From the NCBI GenBank assembly GCA_938015445.1, contig CALLPE010000008.1:124001-188000 (forward strand): a DNA stretch of 64,000 bases. The letters run 5' to 3'. The first letter of the stretch is position 1. Each line of letters begins with the position of its first letter. Made by a program: the position numbers and the translations under genes. Of the stretch, positions 27,631 through 36,650 are shown piece by piece. Below the pieces are notes generated by a model that worked only from the letters and a program-made list of their open reading frames with translations, ran no database searches and had not been told where the DNA came from. Origin of the DNA: an uncultured Pirellulales bacterium. GTDB lineage: Bacteria > Planctomycetota > Planctomycetia > Pirellulales > Thermoguttaceae.

Positions 27631-29004
27631 TCACTTGGGCAGGAAGTCCTGCACCACAGTCACCTCGCGCAGTTGCCGACTGTCTGGCTCGAAACAGCGG
27701 ATGCGAACTTGTATGCCCCGCAGCGGGGCCGGATACGGCGGCGGAGCGACCAGCTCTTCGGCGTCGTCCACCACTCCGTTACGGTCGTCGTCGAAGCCGT
27801 TGACCGCCCGGCCGGCAAGCTGATCTCCCGGTTGACGCCCGGCGGTTTCGTAGTGGAACGACCAGGTGTCATACACGCATCCACGCGTAGCCGTGCCCAC
27901 CAGTCCGGAACGCGGATCGCCCAGGTGATAAAACAGCGGCTGTGGCGTGCCGGGTGGCGTCATCAGCTTCGGGTTGTACTGGGCGTTGGCGTAACCGAGG
28001 TCCACGAACTCGCCCACGCCGTTGGCCGCTCCAGGATCAAAAACCTTGACGTCGAAAGCGATGACGTGCGTAAGTATCACGTCGTCGGTGTATCTTGTGC
28101 CGTCCATGTAGGCGCTCATTGTGCCGGTTTCGCGGTCGACGTTGGGCCATGGATGGACGCACGGTGGGGTAACGTCCGCCGCCGCCGCCCAAAAGTCTAT
28201 CTGGTTGGCCCAAACCGGCTCCGGCGGCGGGGTCACCTGTCCGGCACTCCACTTGCTCGAAGAACATTCTCTCAAGGTGGGCAAGCCCAGTTGTCCCCAG
28301 CCCCGGGCGTCGTACGGGTACTGGAACGGATTGTGCGCGAACCGGCATTCGCGTCTGGTCAAATCGCTAAGCGAGTTGCCCAGCAGTACCTTCAAATCCG
28401 GATCGAACCGCACCGAAATGTCGTTGTGGGCGTAGAATCCGGCCGGCTGTGCATTGGGCGGAACCATGCCCGGTGCCACCAGCAGCACCCGGCGATACAA
28501 AGTTCTCCCGCGGACGAACCACGCCACCTCGGCCGTGTCGGATTCGATCACCCCGGTGGGTGAGTACTGACAACGTCCCACGAACCTGCCGCGCGTGGTA
28601 AACATCAACACGTCGTCCACATCGCCCACGGTAGTGTCCGGAGCGCCGGTGTCTTTGATGACGGCGACCGTCTGCGGGCTGACGCGCGTTCCCAGCGGCC
28701 CTTCGATAATCTCCAGATAACCTTCGCCCTGTTCGGGCCGACGCGGCGGCAGCGGCATTACGGTGATCCCCTGAAGGTCTCGGGAAAGCATGGTCGCCGC
28801 CGAGCGCAGCCGATCGGCCATTTCCAGGTTCGCCCGGGCGTCGCCTACGCTGCCGCCGATGTCGCCGAAGTAGGTTACCACCGCAGCCATCAACAGCAGC
28901 GTCAAAGCCGTGGCCACTAGAACTTCGACCAGTGTAAAGGCAGGCGCGTTGCGGCTTGTTTTTAGGTGCGCGCCGCTAGTGACATTAATATGGGGCCTGA
29001 ACAT
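27631..29004 (-). CDS. Prepilin-type N-terminal cleavage protein, PulJ/GspJ-like
   Basis: A 457-residue protein. The N-terminus has a 20-residue basic/polar leader, then AFTLVEVLVATALTLLLMAA with the Phe+1/Glu+5 pattern of type IV prepilins and type II pseudopilins. The region RLRSAATMLSRDLQGI (about 66-81) is like minor pseudopilins. The large C-terminal domain has calcium-binding-looking Asp-rich stretches (GFDDDRNGVVDDAEELV near the end) but no known fold that I can name. AGGAG lies 7 bp before the ATG at 29004. It is probably a minor pseudopilin of a planctomycete secretion or pseudopilus system. Confidence 0.8.
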   Translation of the reverse strand: MFRPHINVTSGAHLKTSRNAPAFTLVEVLVATALTLLLMAAVVTYFGDIGGSVGDARANLEMADRLRSAATMLSRDLQGITVMPLPPRRPEQGEGYLEIIEGPLGTRVSPQTVAVIKDTGAPDTTVGDVDDVLMFTTRGRFVGRCQYSPTGVIESDTAEVAWFVRGRTLYRRVLLVAPGMVPPNAQPAGFYAHNDISVRFDPDLKVLLGNSLSDLTRRECRFAHNPFQYPYDARGWGQLGLPTLRECSSSKWSAGQVTPPPEPVWANQIDFWAAAADVTPPCVHPWPNVDRETGTMSAYMDGTRYTDDVILTHVIAFDVKVFDPGAANGVGEFVDLGYANAQYNPKLMTPPGTPQPLFYHLGDPRSGLVGTATRGCVYDTWSFHYETAGRQPGDQLAGRAVNGFDDDRNGVVDDAEELVAPPPYPAPLRGIQVRIRCFEPDSRQLREVTVVQDFLPK

Positions 29005-29437
29005 TCAGTTTCTCCTGTTGCGGCCCGGCGGCCGCAATCCGAAGCCAACTTGCCCTTTCGCACAGCCGGCGCCGGGCGCAAAAACACGGCGGTCCGACGC
29101 CGCCGGCGCACCGACGGACAACCGGCGCGAGAGGCCGATCTCAACACCCTGGGGAAAACTGCCCGGCAGATATTCACCCATCGTGGCACACTTGCTGTGC
29201 CGAACTGCCACCGCGCCGCGGCGCCGAAAAGCTGTGGCTGGCCCTAACGCGCCCTTCCAAATCTATTCGACCCCAGCGAGTGCGAAAAGTCAAGCGCAAC
29301 CTGAGTGCTGTTGCTCTATTGCCCGCTTGGCCACGCTTGACCCCGGCGGCTCTGCCGCCGGGCAGTGAGCCACCCCAGGCCGGGAGCGTAAGCGAGCACT
29401 ACGCTGTCGGGCGCCGGAAAACGGGTTGCTGGCAGTG
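29005..29437. other. Spacer with GC hairpin
   Basis: 433 bp without a supported gene; it contains the hairpin at 29342-29362. Other short frames lack domains. Confidence 0.6.
29342..29362. terminator. Perfect 9-bp GC hairpin
   Basis: CCCGGCGGC, loop TCT, GCCGCCGGG. It is 76 bp downstream of the membrane-protein gene that ends at 29438 on the minus strand. It has no T-tract, so it may work as a Rho-assisted or RNA-stability element. Confidence 0.45.
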
Positions 29438-30706
29438 TCACCCCGACGCTCCCTGCTGGAGCCGTTTCAGCCGTTCCATTTCCAGCCTGCGGCGCAGGGC
29501 CTTCTTTTCTTCCTTTGTGAGTTTGCGTCGCACCGAGGCTTCGGCGGCCTGGATCGCCGCGGCAGAAGAGCCTGACACGTCGTGCGGCGCACTGGCGGCC
29601 GCACCCATGCTCCCGCCTGACGGTGAACTGCTGACATTGTTCGGAGGAGGAAAATTGCCGCTTGCTGCACCCGCTGCCGGCGCTGGAACAGTCGTTACGG
29701 CGGTGGTCGGCCGAGCTACACTCCGGGCGGAAAAGCTAGAGTGCGGACCCGAGCAGCCTGAATGCGGTGGATGAACCCTTACCTGTGCCAGCCGGGCGGC
29801 AGTGCTGTGGTCGGTCTGCTGGCAATCGGCCAGTTCAGACGAATCCTCTTCGGCAGAGCCGGCAGGCAATTGTCCGGTTGCGTCCAACATCACATGCCGC
29901 CCATATAGCAGTATGGTCATCAGCACCATCAGATTGCCCACAAGCTGTGCGCCGTGGAGCACCAGGGCCTGTTGGATTTTGTCGGGAATCTGAATCGCTT
30001 GCAGTCGCGCTGCCAACGCAACAGCGTAGCAAAACGCTGCCATCGACAGAGCCGCAGTCGCCAGGCGGCTTTCCCAAACATCCACCAGTAGCCGCGCGCC
30101 GATTGCGCCGAGCAGGAAACCGTAGGGGAGTATCCACCAAATCTGTCCGTCGCCGAGTAAAGGGGTGCCGGTTGCGGTACTCAGCAGCGTTTGCACTGCG
30201 CGGTGAAGGCCCGCCGCCTGATCGACCGACACCAGCAGCAAGCATCCGGCTGCCCAAAGCCACACCCGGTAACGCCCTTGATAGTCATCCAGCCGATGCC
30301 TGCGGACGTAGTACACCAGCATTGCTAAGACCGCTGCGGCCGTTAGCATTATGGTCGAAAACCAGCCCGGCAAACTGCTGCTTTGCGACAAGTCGAGCGG
30401 GGCCGCTACCCAGTCGGGCAGGGGCGTTAACTGCGCGTACCCGCACATTAGGGCCGCGATAACAGCCGTGCTGACCAGCCATATTGCCCCAACGACCGAC
30501 AGCCGTTGCGGCAGCAGATCCGTCAACCGCATCTGGTCTTCCAGGAACAAGGCATTGCCGTAGTTCCGCGAGCGGTACTGCGGCGGACGCGTTGCCGGGC
30601 CGACCGACGTCGCTGAGCTGCCGGCGTATTCGTCGGCCAGCAACCGCCGTCGCCTATCGTAGTCCCAAGCGAATTGCGCCAGTTGACCGGGTGATTGCAG
30701 CGACAT
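29438..30706 (-). CDS. Multi-pass membrane protein with low-complexity cytoplasmic tail
   Basis: A 422-residue protein starting at the ATG at 30706. About 60 polar residues are followed by roughly six hydrophobic segments (about 69-90, 113-130, 148-165, 191-212, 219-235 and 249-268). The rest is a Ser/Ala/Pro-rich region of about 130 residues. The end is a highly basic helix (RRKLTKEEKKALRRRLEM) that may bind nucleic acid or acidic membrane. No known family motif is seen, and the topology is inferred only. I believe related proteins exist in other Pirellulales. It is followed downstream by the hairpin at 29342-29362. Confidence 0.72.
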   Translation of the reverse strand: MSLQSPGQLAQFAWDYDRRRRLLADEYAGSSATSVGPATRPPQYRSRNYGNALFLEDQMRLTDLLPQRLSVVGAIWLVSTAVIAALMCGYAQLTPLPDWVAAPLDLSQSSSLPGWFSTIMLTAAAVLAMLVYYVRRHRLDDYQGRYRVWLWAAGCLLLVSVDQAAGLHRAVQTLLSTATGTPLLGDGQIWWILPYGFLLGAIGARLLVDVWESRLATAALSMAAFCYAVALAARLQAIQIPDKIQQALVLHGAQLVGNLMVLMTILLYGRHVMLDATGQLPAGSAEEDSSELADCQQTDHSTAARLAQVRVHPPHSGCSGPHSSFSARSVARPTTAVTTVPAPAAGAASGNFPPPNNVSSSPSGGSMGAAASAPHDVSGSSAAAIQAAEASVRRKLTKEEKKALRRRLEMERLKRLQQGASG

Positions 30707-31184
30707 GGATCAGTGGCCAGTTTCGCATGTGGCGGAGTCATACGCCAAGCGGAGCGACCTTTGCCGACCTTACCGCTTTGCGTCGACAACAAATGCGCAT
30801 AAGACTCCGCAAACAACCGTTTCATGGTAAACTTCGGCATTTTTTCGGCTTGCAGTCCAAAATATGGGCCAGCAGTAGAATCTTCCCAGCAGTAAGGAAA
30901 CCGGCTGATAGGAAAGACCATCGGGGAAAGATGTGCTATCTGCGCAAGGCTTGCGTGGCGTTTGCCCGCAAGCGACTTGAACTGGCTTCAAAACGCGAGG
31001 GGGGCCGACCGGATTGCCCGGCCGGGCGACATCTTACTGCGTTGGCGTATTACGGCGTATTACTGTGTTGGCGTAACTACACAGACTTCTTACTGTGCCG
31101 GCGTACCTACAAAGCCGGGCAACATACACTGGTGGCCGCGGACTGCGGATTGCGCACAATCGGTTGCGCATTACTGGTTGCGCA
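30707..31184. other. Spacer with irregular repeats
   Basis: 478 bp, no supported gene. It contains three TTACTG(C/T)G(T/C)(T/C)GGCGTA elements at 31034, 31060 and 31090, then TTGCGCA(C/T) elements at 31155-31190 ahead of the cysteine-synthase fusion stop. Confidence 0.55.
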
Positions 31185-33500
31185 CTATTGCTTGAGCCAC
31201 ACAGTGCCGGTGGGGCTATCGGCCACACGAACGCCCAAGTTCCGCAGCCGCTCTCTGATCGAGTCGGCCGTCTGGTAGTCCCGGGCCTGTCTGGCTTTGT
31301 TGCGGGCGTCGATGAGTCGGGCGACCTCGGCTGCGGTAGCATCCTCCGGGAAGTCGATGACGGCGATGGTGGCGTTTACCTGTCGCAGGAAGTCGAGCAC
31401 AGCCGACGCTTGCCCACCGTCGAGTCGGCCGGCCTCCAGTAGCCGGTTCACATGGCGAACAAGTCCGAACACCTTTCCCAGTCCTTGGGGCACATTCAAG
31501 TCGTTGTCCATGGCAGAGTGCCATCCGCTGCGGGCCTCGTACAGCGCCTGGTCGAATTGGGGGTTATTGTGGCCGCCGCTGAAATGCACCAGTCGCGCCA
31601 CGCAAGCATTCAGCCGCGTTACGCAACGGGCGGCCTGCTCCAACTGCTGACGGCTGTAGTGCAGCACGGTGCGGTAATGAGTTGCCAACAGCCAATACCG
31701 CACCACGACCCCGCTGAATCCCTGCGCCAGCAGATCGTCCAGCGTCACGTCGTTACCTGTCGCACGGCTAACCTTTTTGCCATCGGCCATGACGACTTCC
31801 GAGTGCAACCACACGTTGGCCAGCGGCTTCTCTTTCAGACCGCGGGCGATGGCGATCTCGTTGTCGCCGTGGGGAAAAATCAAATCGGTACTGGCCGTGT
31901 GGATGTCGAACGGCTGTCCCAGGTATCGGGTGGACATGCAGGCGCACTCGATGTGCCATCCGGGCCGGGCATTTCCCCAGGGAGTTTGCCAATAGATGCC
32001 GGCCTTCAGTTCGGCCAGCGTAGAGCGTTTGAACAGCGCGAAATCGGCCCAATCGTCCTTTTCGTAATAGTCGTAACTGGTGGTGCTCTCGCTGCGGATG
32101 TGCTTAGGCTGTACGCCGGACAGCCGCCCGTAGTCGGCCAGCCCTTTTACCCGGAAGTACACCGAACGCAGCTTCTCGTATGCCAAACCTTTATCGAGCA
32201 AGCAACGGGCTAGCTCGATCATATCGGCCACATGTTCGCTGGCGCGCGGATACTGATGTGCCCGCTTGACGCGCAACTGCTCCAAGCACTCGAAGAACTT
32301 TTTTTCCCACCGCGCCGTAAACTCCCGCAAACTTTCGCCCGCCTTGAGGCATTCGCGCACGGTGCGGTCGTCGATGTCGCCCAAGTTCATCACGTGCTTG
32401 ACCTGGTAATCGCGGCTTTCCAGATAGCGGCGCAACAGGTCGGCAAAGACCAGTCGGCGGCACAGGCCCAAGTCGGGCGGGCCGTCGAGGCTCGGGCCGC
32501 AGGAGTAAATGGCCACCTTGCCCGGCACGATTGGCTCGAAACGCTCGATCTTCCCCGACAGCGTATTGAACAGGTTCAGTGGCTGAGGTGCGGTTTCGCA
32601 GATGAACAGATTAGTGGACAGATAGCGCTCGCCTCCGTCGGGCAACAGCACTACCACCACGCCCTGTTTTAGCGTGCGTGCTTCGTCGAGGGCGACTTTC
32701 ATAGCCGCCCCGGAACTCATGCCCACCAGTAATCCTTCTTCTCGGGCGAGGCGGCGGGTCATTTCAAAGGCTGCGTCGTCGTCCACGTTGACAATGGCGT
32801 GCAATTCGTCGGGGTTGAAGATGCCCGGCGCGTAGCTTTCCTTCATGTTCTTCAGCCCCTGAATCTTGTGCCCTTTGAAAGGTTCGACGCCCACTACGCG
32901 GACTGCTGGGGCCAGTTCCCGCAGCGCCCGAGTCACCCCCATCAGCGTGCCGGTGGTGCCCATGCCAATGACCACCACATCCACTTTCCCTCCCGTGGCC
33001 TCCCAGATTTCGCGCCCGGTCCCATAGTAATGGGCTTGCCAATTGGCGTCGTTGTTGAACTGGTCCAGCAGGACGTACTTGTGAGGTTCTTCGCGGGCCA
33101 GCCGATAGGCTTCTTCGATGGCCCCGTCGGTACCGCGGTAGCCAGGCGTCAACAGTATTTGCGCCCCGTAGGCCCTCAGTATCCGCTTCCGCTCTTCGCT
33201 GGCCGCTTCGCTCATGGTCACCAGCAACGGGTATCCTTTGACGGCGCAAACCATCGCCAACCCGATGGCCGTATTGCCGCTGCTGGCCTCGAGCACGGTT
33301 TTTCCCGGCTTGAGCCGACCCTCGGCCTCGGCTTGCTCGATCATCCGCAGGGCGATGCGGTCCTTGACCGAACCGCCGGGATTGATGTATTCCAGCTTTG
33401 CCAGCACCTCCACGCCGGGCACGGTATTGAGCCGCCGAATGCGCACCAGAGGCGTATTGCCGATAAGTTCCAGAACTGAATCGACTTTCAGCGCGGTCAT
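31185..33500 (-). CDS. Cysteine synthase fused to a cysteinyl-tRNA-synthetase-like domain
   Basis: A single 771-residue frame; start at the ATG at 33500 with AAAGGTG 7 bp upstream. Residues 1-300 are a PLP-dependent cysteine synthase: PLP lysine K46 (NPGGSVKDR), asparagine loop SSGNT 73-77, phosphate loop GMGTTGTLMG 179-188, SSGA near 263 and LLPDGGERYLST. The GTTGTLMG loop is close to actinobacterial CysM, and K217 occupies the position of its phosphoserine-binding Arg220. Residues about 306-771 align with cysteinyl-tRNA synthetase. The zinc ligands C334, C519, H544 and E548 are all kept. HIGH has become DLGL (343-346) and KMSKS has become KVSRA (576-580), so ATP-dependent aminoacylation is doubtful. 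A true cysS should exist elsewhere. Possible roles are cysteine sensing, persulfide chemistry or substrate channelling. Confidence 0.92.
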   Translation of the reverse strand: MTALKVDSVLELIGNTPLVRIRRLNTVPGVEVLAKLEYINPGGSVKDRIALRMIEQAEAEGRLKPGKTVLEASSGNTAIGLAMVCAVKGYPLLVTMSEAASEERKRILRAYGAQILLTPGYRGTDGAIEEAYRLAREEPHKYVLLDQFNNDANWQAHYYGTGREIWEATGGKVDVVVIGMGTTGTLMGVTRALRELAPAVRVVGVEPFKGHKIQGLKNMKESYAPGIFNPDELHAIVNVDDDAAFEMTRRLAREEGLLVGMSSGAAMKVALDEARTLKQGVVVVLLPDGGERYLSTNLFICETAPQPLNLFNTLSGKIERFEPIVPGKVAIYSCGPSLDGPPDLGLCRRLVFADLLRRYLESRDYQVKHVMNLGDIDDRTVRECLKAGESLREFTARWEKKFFECLEQLRVKRAHQYPRASEHVADMIELARCLLDKGLAYEKLRSVYFRVKGLADYGRLSGVQPKHIRSESTTSYDYYEKDDWADFALFKRSTLAELKAGIYWQTPWGNARPGWHIECACMSTRYLGQPFDIHTASTDLIFPHGDNEIAIARGLKEKPLANVWLHSEVVMADGKKVSRATGNDVTLDDLLAQGFSGVVVRYWLLATHYRTVLHYSRQQLEQAARCVTRLNACVARLVHFSGGHNNPQFDQALYEARSGWHSAMDNDLNVPQGLGKVFGLVRHVNRLLEAGRLDGGQASAVLDFLRQVNATIAVIDFPEDATAAEVARLIDARNKARQARDYQTADSIRERLRNLGVRVADSPTGTVWLKQ

Positions 33501-33562
33501 GCCGCACACCTTTCATGCTGTGCACCACCGGACAGCACACGATCGGTCAACAGGCTGCCCGC

Positions 33563-34696
33563 TCAACGCCGCAGACCGTCGGCCATCACCACCGCTGGTG
33601 GAACGAAGATCATCAGTGGCAGCCAAGCTGCCATTGCCGGGCTGATCAGACAGACCGTCCCCAAGTACTGGGCGCCGATCACCACGGCCGAAACCGTGCT
33701 CACCACCAGCAAGCACATGCCCACAGCAATGAATATGTTGCGGTTCTGCCGAGAGGCCACCAGGGGCAGCCCCAACATGAACAGGGTGATGTCCAGCAAC
33801 GGTTGCACGAGGCGGGCGTGGACGGCCACCCGCAGCTCCGCTCCGAAATCGAAACTGGGGTTCCGCAGCGCGGCGATCAGTTGCGGCAGCGAGCCGAACT
33901 GCCGCAATCCGCGTCCGCCAGTCAATTGCTCGAAACTCACGTCGCTGACGAGGAAGCACTGGTTGGGCTTGAGCCAATCGGCGTCGGCAGGCGTGATGAG
34001 TACCGGCTTGCCATCCAAGTACAGCGAAGAGCGCCGCTCGAGGCCTTTTGGTTCGGTCACTTCGTCGAGCAGGTATCCGGGGGGCCGGTCGCTGCGGGCG
34101 CGGCAGTAATAAGCTTGTTTGGCAGTCAACTGCGGCCCGTAACGGTCCAAACTGCGCGGCATCTGAAAGGCCGGTTCCTCGATCCGTTGCTGGTCGGCGT
34201 AGGTGGCCTTCCCATGAATTACAACATTGGTCAGCCGGTCGCGCTGGGGATGCATTTCTTGTCCTTTGTCGCCTAGCAGGTCTTGCGGCTGGCGCGCCAG
34301 TTTGTCGATCAAGCGCGGGGTAAGCACCTCGCGGTTGGCGGCCGCCAGCACACTTACGCCCACGGCTGCGCACAACAGCGGGCGGATGATGCGCACCCGC
34401 GGCACCCCGGCGGCCATCAGCGCTGTCATCTCATTATGCCGTTGAAGCCAAGCCACCGTAACCACAGCCGCAATCAGGGCCAACACGGCGCTGGTGCGGT
34501 CGAAGACCGCCAGTGTTTGGTATCCGTAATAGGATGCGATCAGCCGCAGCGTACCGCCCGCCTTCTCGCCGCAGCGGATGAACTCTTCGAGGTTTGTAAA
34601 CACGTCGAACACCACATACAGTCCCATCAGACTGGCAAAGCAAATCGCCAGCGTACCGAAGAACTGTCGCAGCAAGTAACGGTCGATGATCAACAT
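33563..34696 (-). CDS. LptF/LptG family permease (YjgP/YjgQ)
   Basis: Inner-membrane component of lipopolysaccharide-type lipid export. The 377-residue protein starts at the ATG at 34696 (MLIIDRYLLRQFFGTLAIC, the typical start of the family). The frame is open to 34750, and another ATG at 34714 is possible. It has three membrane segments at the N-terminus, a periplasmic jellyroll-like region of about 150 residues, and three segments at the C-terminus (VQPLLDITLFMLGLPLVA and following). EMTALMAAGVPRVRI, the cytoplasmic coupling loop with conserved Glu and Gly, is at about 88-102. LptF and LptG cannot be told apart here. No LptB or second permease is adjacent. Confidence 0.88.
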   Translation of the reverse strand: MLIIDRYLLRQFFGTLAICFASLMGLYVVFDVFTNLEEFIRCGEKAGGTLRLIASYYGYQTLAVFDRTSAVLALIAAVVTVAWLQRHNEMTALMAAGVPRVRIIRPLLCAAVGVSVLAAANREVLTPRLIDKLARQPQDLLGDKGQEMHPQRDRLTNVVIHGKATYADQQRIEEPAFQMPRSLDRYGPQLTAKQAYYCRARSDRPPGYLLDEVTEPKGLERRSSLYLDGKPVLITPADADWLKPNQCFLVSDVSFEQLTGGRGLRQFGSLPQLIAALRNPSFDFGAELRVAVHARLVQPLLDITLFMLGLPLVASRQNRNIFIAVGMCLLVVSTVSAVVIGAQYLGTVCLISPAMAAWLPLMIFVPPAVVMADGLRR

Positions 34697-35003
34697 GCTT
34701 ACCAGCAGCCACATCCTGTTGTACTGTGGGGTTAAGTGCCCAACTACCAACGCAGCTTGCGGTGTCGCTCACAGCCGGGCGGCCGAAACGGTTTGTCGCA
34801 CACCGGTTGTTGGAGCCGCCGGGCGCTAGCTCTCCGTCCGCGGTGATACCTGCAAGGTAATCCCGGCCGCGCTGACCGCCGCAAGGTAATTCCAGCCACG
34901 CTGTGCCCTGCAAAACAATCCCACCCGGTCTGGTCGCTGCAATGCAATCCCGCCCGCGCTTGTCCCGTACCCTAATCCCTAATCTAATACAAGCTGCTGT
35001 GCG
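34697..35003. other. Spacer between aminotransferase and permease genes
   Basis: 307 bp. Its main content is the 29-bp tandem repeat at 34851-34966; no gene is supported. Confidence 0.65.
34851..34966. repeat. Degenerate 29-bp tandem repeat, 4 copies
   Basis: Units start at exactly 34851, 34880, 34909 and 34938. Each carries GCAA(G/A/T)(G/A)(T/C)AAT(C/T)CC then a GC-rich half ending in a CGC(T)-like word. There are no spacers, so it is not CRISPR, and the period is not a multiple of three. Confidence 0.8.
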
Positions 35004-36320
35004 CTAGACGACCTGTGAGACCGCTCGGCGCAACGCTTCGACGCCCCGTGTAATCTCCTCGCATGTGGGGATGCCGAAACTTAGCCGTAGGAAATTCTTC
35101 GGTTTTCCAGCAGGTTCCGCTGGAAAGCAGCACTGGCCGGGAACATAAAGCACTCCCTCGGCTACCGCGCGGTCGAAAAGCGGCCCGTCCGGCCCGGTGT
35201 CCACGTTTTCCGGCAGCCGCAGCCAGACATACAGACCGCCTTCTGGCGTCAGCCACTGTACGCCGTCGGTTTCTCCGAAACAGCGAGACACCGCCTGCAA
35301 CGTTGCATCGAGTTTTTGCCTGTACGTGTCGCGAAGCTGGTGGACATGTCGGTCGTACAGGCCCAATTCCAGCACGGTGGCCATCAACACCTGATTGAAG
35401 TTCGGCGAACCAAAGTCGATGTTCCCCTTTTCGGCCAGAACCGGTCCCAGCAACTGCCTGGGGAGCAGTCCCCAGCCAACGCGCACCCCGGGCGAGAAAG
35501 TCTTGGAGAAACTATCCACGTGGATGACCGTATCGCCTGCGGAGTCCAGCGAGCGGATGCTGGGGGTGTCGCTTCCGTAATAGCGCAATGGCCGGTACAC
35601 GGCATCCTCGATCAGATAAAGCTTGCTCCGCCGCGACCATCGCTTCACTAGTTCCACCAGTTCGGCCCGGCGCCGGTGGGGAACGGTCGTCCCGGCCGGA
35701 TTGTCGAAGTACGAACACACGTATATCGCCTTTACACGCCCAAGCTGGCCGTTGGTTTGGTAATGCCGCAGCAGTTCGTCGATGGCCTCGGGTATCGGGC
35801 CGTGCCGGTCGCTGGCTACTGCCACGGCCCTGGCCCCCAGATTCTTCAGCGTGCCGAGAAAAACGAAGTAACTGGGCGATGCGCACAAAACGATGTCGCC
35901 TGGGTCGAGCAACACGTCTCCCAACAAAAAAAGCAATTGGTTGCTTCCAGCAGTAACTACCACTTGGTCGACGGATGCCCCGAGCTGAGCTGCCGAGCAA
36001 CCGTCGGCCTGTAGCAAGCGCTGGAGCACCATTTCGCGCAGCGCCGGATACCCGACGGTGGTTCCATACTGAAGGGCTGCCCGGGCGCGAGACGGGTCGC
36101 GCCAGAGAGCCTCCATCGCTTGGCGGACAAGCTCCAGCGGAAGCTGCTGTTGGTCGACGAAACCGGCGGCCAGGGAAATCAACTGCGGGTTGGCCAAGCT
36201 GCGCGCCATCAGCAGACTGGCGATAGGTTCCCCGCCGGCGCAGGCAGCCCTGTGGCTGAGTCGCGCTGGCGCCGTTGGGCGGTTGGTCAAATCGGTCAAA
36301 TCTGCGTTGTTGTACGACAT
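35004..36320 (-). CDS. Class I/II PLP-dependent aminotransferase (2-aminoadipate/aromatic type)
   Basis: A 438-residue fold-type I enzyme. The ATG at 36320 is chosen; the frame is open to 36605, but the extra 95 residues are not family-like. ISLAAGFVDQQQLPLELV starts the domain and YGTTVGYPALREMVLQRL follows. The PLP lysine is in VDSFSKTFSPGVRVGW. DNPAGTTVPHRRRAELV is the region holding the PLP-contacting Asn/Pro. PEGGLYVWLRLPENVDT is typical of the LysN/aromatic aminotransferase and MocR-effector-domain branch. There is no N-terminal HTH, so it is not a MocR regulator. The amino donor is unknown. It lies upstream of the lptF/G gene on the same strand, but 307 bp away. Confidence 0.9.
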   Translation of the reverse strand: MSYNNADLTDLTNRPTAPARLSHRAACAGGEPIASLLMARSLANPQLISLAAGFVDQQQLPLELVRQAMEALWRDPSRARAALQYGTTVGYPALREMVLQRLLQADGCSAAQLGASVDQVVVTAGSNQLLFLLGDVLLDPGDIVLCASPSYFVFLGTLKNLGARAVAVASDRHGPIPEAIDELLRHYQTNGQLGRVKAIYVCSYFDNPAGTTVPHRRRAELVELVKRWSRRSKLYLIEDAVYRPLRYYGSDTPSIRSLDSAGDTVIHVDSFSKTFSPGVRVGWGLLPRQLLGPVLAEKGNIDFGSPNFNQVLMATVLELGLYDRHVHQLRDTYRQKLDATLQAVSRCFGETDGVQWLTPEGGLYVWLRLPENVDTGPDGPLFDRAVAEGVLYVPGQCCFPAEPAGKPKNFLRLSFGIPTCEEITRGVEALRRAVSQVV

Positions 36321-36650
36321 TGCCCGCTCGGCCCGGTGACTGTCGGCCAGTGCACGCCCCGATGCAGCGCCCTGCCTGCTACCCACCAATGCTCCCATCC
36401 GTGGTTTGTATAATAGCTTTGTTGTGCCGCCTGTTACCTCCGCAATTAGCCGAACAGCTCTGCACAAAACAACTTGCGGCGGAAGGCCATCCGTTACACC
36501 GGTAAACGCTCCAATTGGCTGAAGATAGAACGATTGGCTAAGGCAGGTCAAGGGCGAGTTGCGCTTTTTCTGCGCTGAAATACATTCGCCAGCAGCCGGC
36601 GGCAATATCGGCCCCGGTGCGGAAATAAGCAGCTAAAGTAACGGGCACAA
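36321..36650. other. Divergent spacer aminotransferase / comF
   Basis: 330 bp, no supported gene. A perfect TATAAT at 36409-36414 on the plus strand could be a -10 for comF, but I find no good -35 and it is 237 bp from the start codon. Confidence 0.5.

Noticed and set aside
31185-33500. Two genes merged by a sequencing error
   Set aside because: The join lies in a normal linker (about residues 297-310), both domains are in one frame, and no stop or start with a ribosome binding site is seen at the junction. It is still worth confirming with reads.
34851-34966. CRISPR array
   Set aside because: Units are contiguous and degenerate with no unique spacers, and no cas genes are present.
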